Below the pieces are notes generated by a model. The model saw only the letters and a program-made list of their open reading frames with translations, did no database searches and had not been told where the DNA came from. A stretch of DNA of 57,633 nucleotides from Vreelandella rituensis (GTDB taxonomy: Bacteria > Pseudomonadota > Gammaproteobacteria > Pseudomonadales > Halomonadaceae), in assembly GCF_003336665.1 (NCBI RefSeq), contig NZ_QPIJ01000022.1, positions 1 through 57,633 of the forward strand, written 5' to 3'. Position numbers and translations under genes: made by a program. Shown here piece by piece: positions 56,458 through 57,633 of this stretch; within the stretch, counting starts at the first letter, position 1; every line of letters starts with the position of its first letter.

Positions 56458-57575
56458 ATGCCCATGCTGAAAGCCACCAAAGTACGCCTTTACCCCACGT
56501 CCGAACAGGCGGTGTTTCTTAACCGTCAGTTCGGCATGGTGCGTTTCTGCTACAACACCGGCCTTCGCATCATGTCTTGCCGCTACAAGCGCCATGGCCA
56601 GTCGCTGAGTGCCAGGCACGACATCAAGCGGTTGCTGCCCGTCGCCAAGAAGTCCCGCAAGTATGGATGGATGAAAGAGGCGGACTCCATCGCCCTCCAA
56701 CAGGTGTGCATTAACCTCGACAAGGCGTTTCAGCGCTTCTTTGATCCCCAGCAGAAGACCGGCTATCCCCGCTTCAAGAGCAAGCGTGGAAAACAGCGAG
56801 CTATCACTGCGTTGGGATTAAATCCGGGGAGAATTGGGTCAAGGTGTCCAAGCTCGGGCCGATCAAGGCAAAGATTCACCGTCCGGTTGACGGCAAGCTC
56901 AAGAGCATCACCTTGTCTCGCACCGTCACTGGCAAGCACTACGCCTCCCTGCTGTATGAAACAGAACAGGCGGTGCCCGAGCCTCTAAAGGACATCGACG
57001 CGACGAACGTTATCGGCCTCGATATGGGGCTGACACACCTGGCCATTGACTCCAGCGGGCGTAAAGTCGCCAACCCGCGCTTTCTCAAGCAGGCGCAGAA
57101 GAACCTCAAGCGCAAACAGCAAGCGCTGTCGCGCAAGAAGAAAGGCAGCGGCAAGCGAACCAAGGCCCGCATGCTCGTTGCCAAGGCGCATGAACGCGTC
57201 ACCAATGCGCGCAATGACTTCCAGCACAAACTGTCCCGACAGATCGTTGACGATAACCAAGCGGTGGTAGTCGAGACACTGAAAATCAACAACATGATGA
57301 AGAATGCCAAGCTCGCCAGGCATATCGGTGACGCCTCCTGGCACGCCTTGATCACCAAGCTGGACTACAAGGCCAAGGAACAAGGCAAGCACCTGGTCAA
57401 GATCGATACATGGTTTGCCAGTTCCAAGATATGCCATGCCTGCCAGCACAAGATGGAAAAGATGACGCTTGATGTCCGGTCATGGGGTTGCCCCGCCTGC
57501 CATACGCACCACGACCGTTATCTACTACACAATATTTTCAATCCACAAAGTATACAAAGAGGCCTTTACTGTTAG
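56458..57575 (+). pseudogene. tnpB: IS200/IS605-type TnpB, frameshifted and 3'-truncated
   Basis: Remnant of an RNA-guided TnpB/OrfB nuclease. The first part (from ATG 56458 or 56464, KATKVRLYPTSEQ) is open to about 56798. The rest continues in another frame (YHCVGIKSGENWVKVSKLG), so one base is missing near 56796-56800. RuvC-I (VIGLDMGLTHLAIDS), RuvC-II (VVVETLKINNMM) and the zinc ribbon (CHAC...CPAC) are present. The protein departs from the family directly after THHDR, near 57518: the usual DINAA with the third RuvC Asp, and the 3' end that would encode the guide RNA, are gone. It should be inactive. Confidence 0.88.
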
Positions 57576-57633
57576 CTTGGTACGCTGTAGAATTATTATC
57601 CATTACAGCTCTATAGCGTATATCTGATGATGA
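57519..57633. other. AT-rich DNA at the right edge, unrelated to tnpB
   Basis: From about 57519 the sequence is clearly more AT-rich and no longer matches tnpB. No gene is identified; a 22-codon minus-strand frame in this stretch has no support. It may be the beginning of a second insertion or an island. Confidence 0.45.

Noticed and set aside
57521..57610. Minus-strand frame of about 22 codons at the right edge
   Set aside because: Too short, no ribosome site that stands out and no recognisable product; the window ends before context can help.

Overview
The window is about 58 kb of a high-GC gammaproteobacterial chromosome. Gene content and order point to Halomonadaceae (Halomonas or a close relative). 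The evidence is the mrcA / pilMNOPQ-aroK-aroB / gltBD / pyrG-kdsA-eno / fdxA-mutS / pncC-recA-recX-alaS-lysC-csrA-tRNA / oadGAB / ccmABCDEFGHI / smc-zipA-ligA layout, a TAXI-type TRAP transporter, a Na+-pumping decarboxylase, and SMC instead of MukB. The assignment is inferred from gene families and synteny; no database search was possible.

Layout. The left edge (1-48) is the first 16 codons of an IS1182-like transposase. Next come a TauE/SafE exporter on the minus strand and a TAXI TRAP transporter operon (binding protein, DUF1850 protein, fused permease). A class A penicillin-binding protein is divergent from the type IV pilus assembly operon pilMNOPQ, which runs into aroK-aroB. A 461-bp AT-rich gap precedes the glutamate synthase genes gltB-gltD. 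These are followed by pyrG, kdsA and eno. Between eno and the convergent fdxA-mutS pair lies a stretch with no protein gene. It has the marks of an RsmZ/CsrB-type CsrA-sequestering small RNA: a GacA-box palindrome, eleven GGA motifs several of which sit in hairpin loops, and a strong terminator. pncC-recA-recX-alaS-lysC-csrA and three tRNA genes (Ser-GCT, two identical Arg-ACG) follow. The CsrA protein and its probable RNA antagonist are therefore both encoded here.

The second half carries dusC (minus), the oxaloacetate decarboxylase genes oadG-oadA-oadB, and a minus-strand pair of an IMPACT/YigZ protein and a small UmuD/LexA-type S24 protein. The S24 protein has lost its catalytic serine and sits behind a LexA box. 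The complete cytochrome c maturation operon ccmABCDEFGHI is next. smc, zipA (with an unusually long linker), ligA and a YheU-family gene follow. The right edge is a decayed IS200/IS605-type tnpB, frameshifted and cut off before its last RuvC motif, followed by AT-rich DNA.

Most of the window is conserved housekeeping DNA. The observations most worth following are the RsmZ-like RNA with its GacA box, the protease-dead SOS-linked S24 protein, the operator-like palindrome around the csrA promoter, and the decayed mobile elements at both edges.
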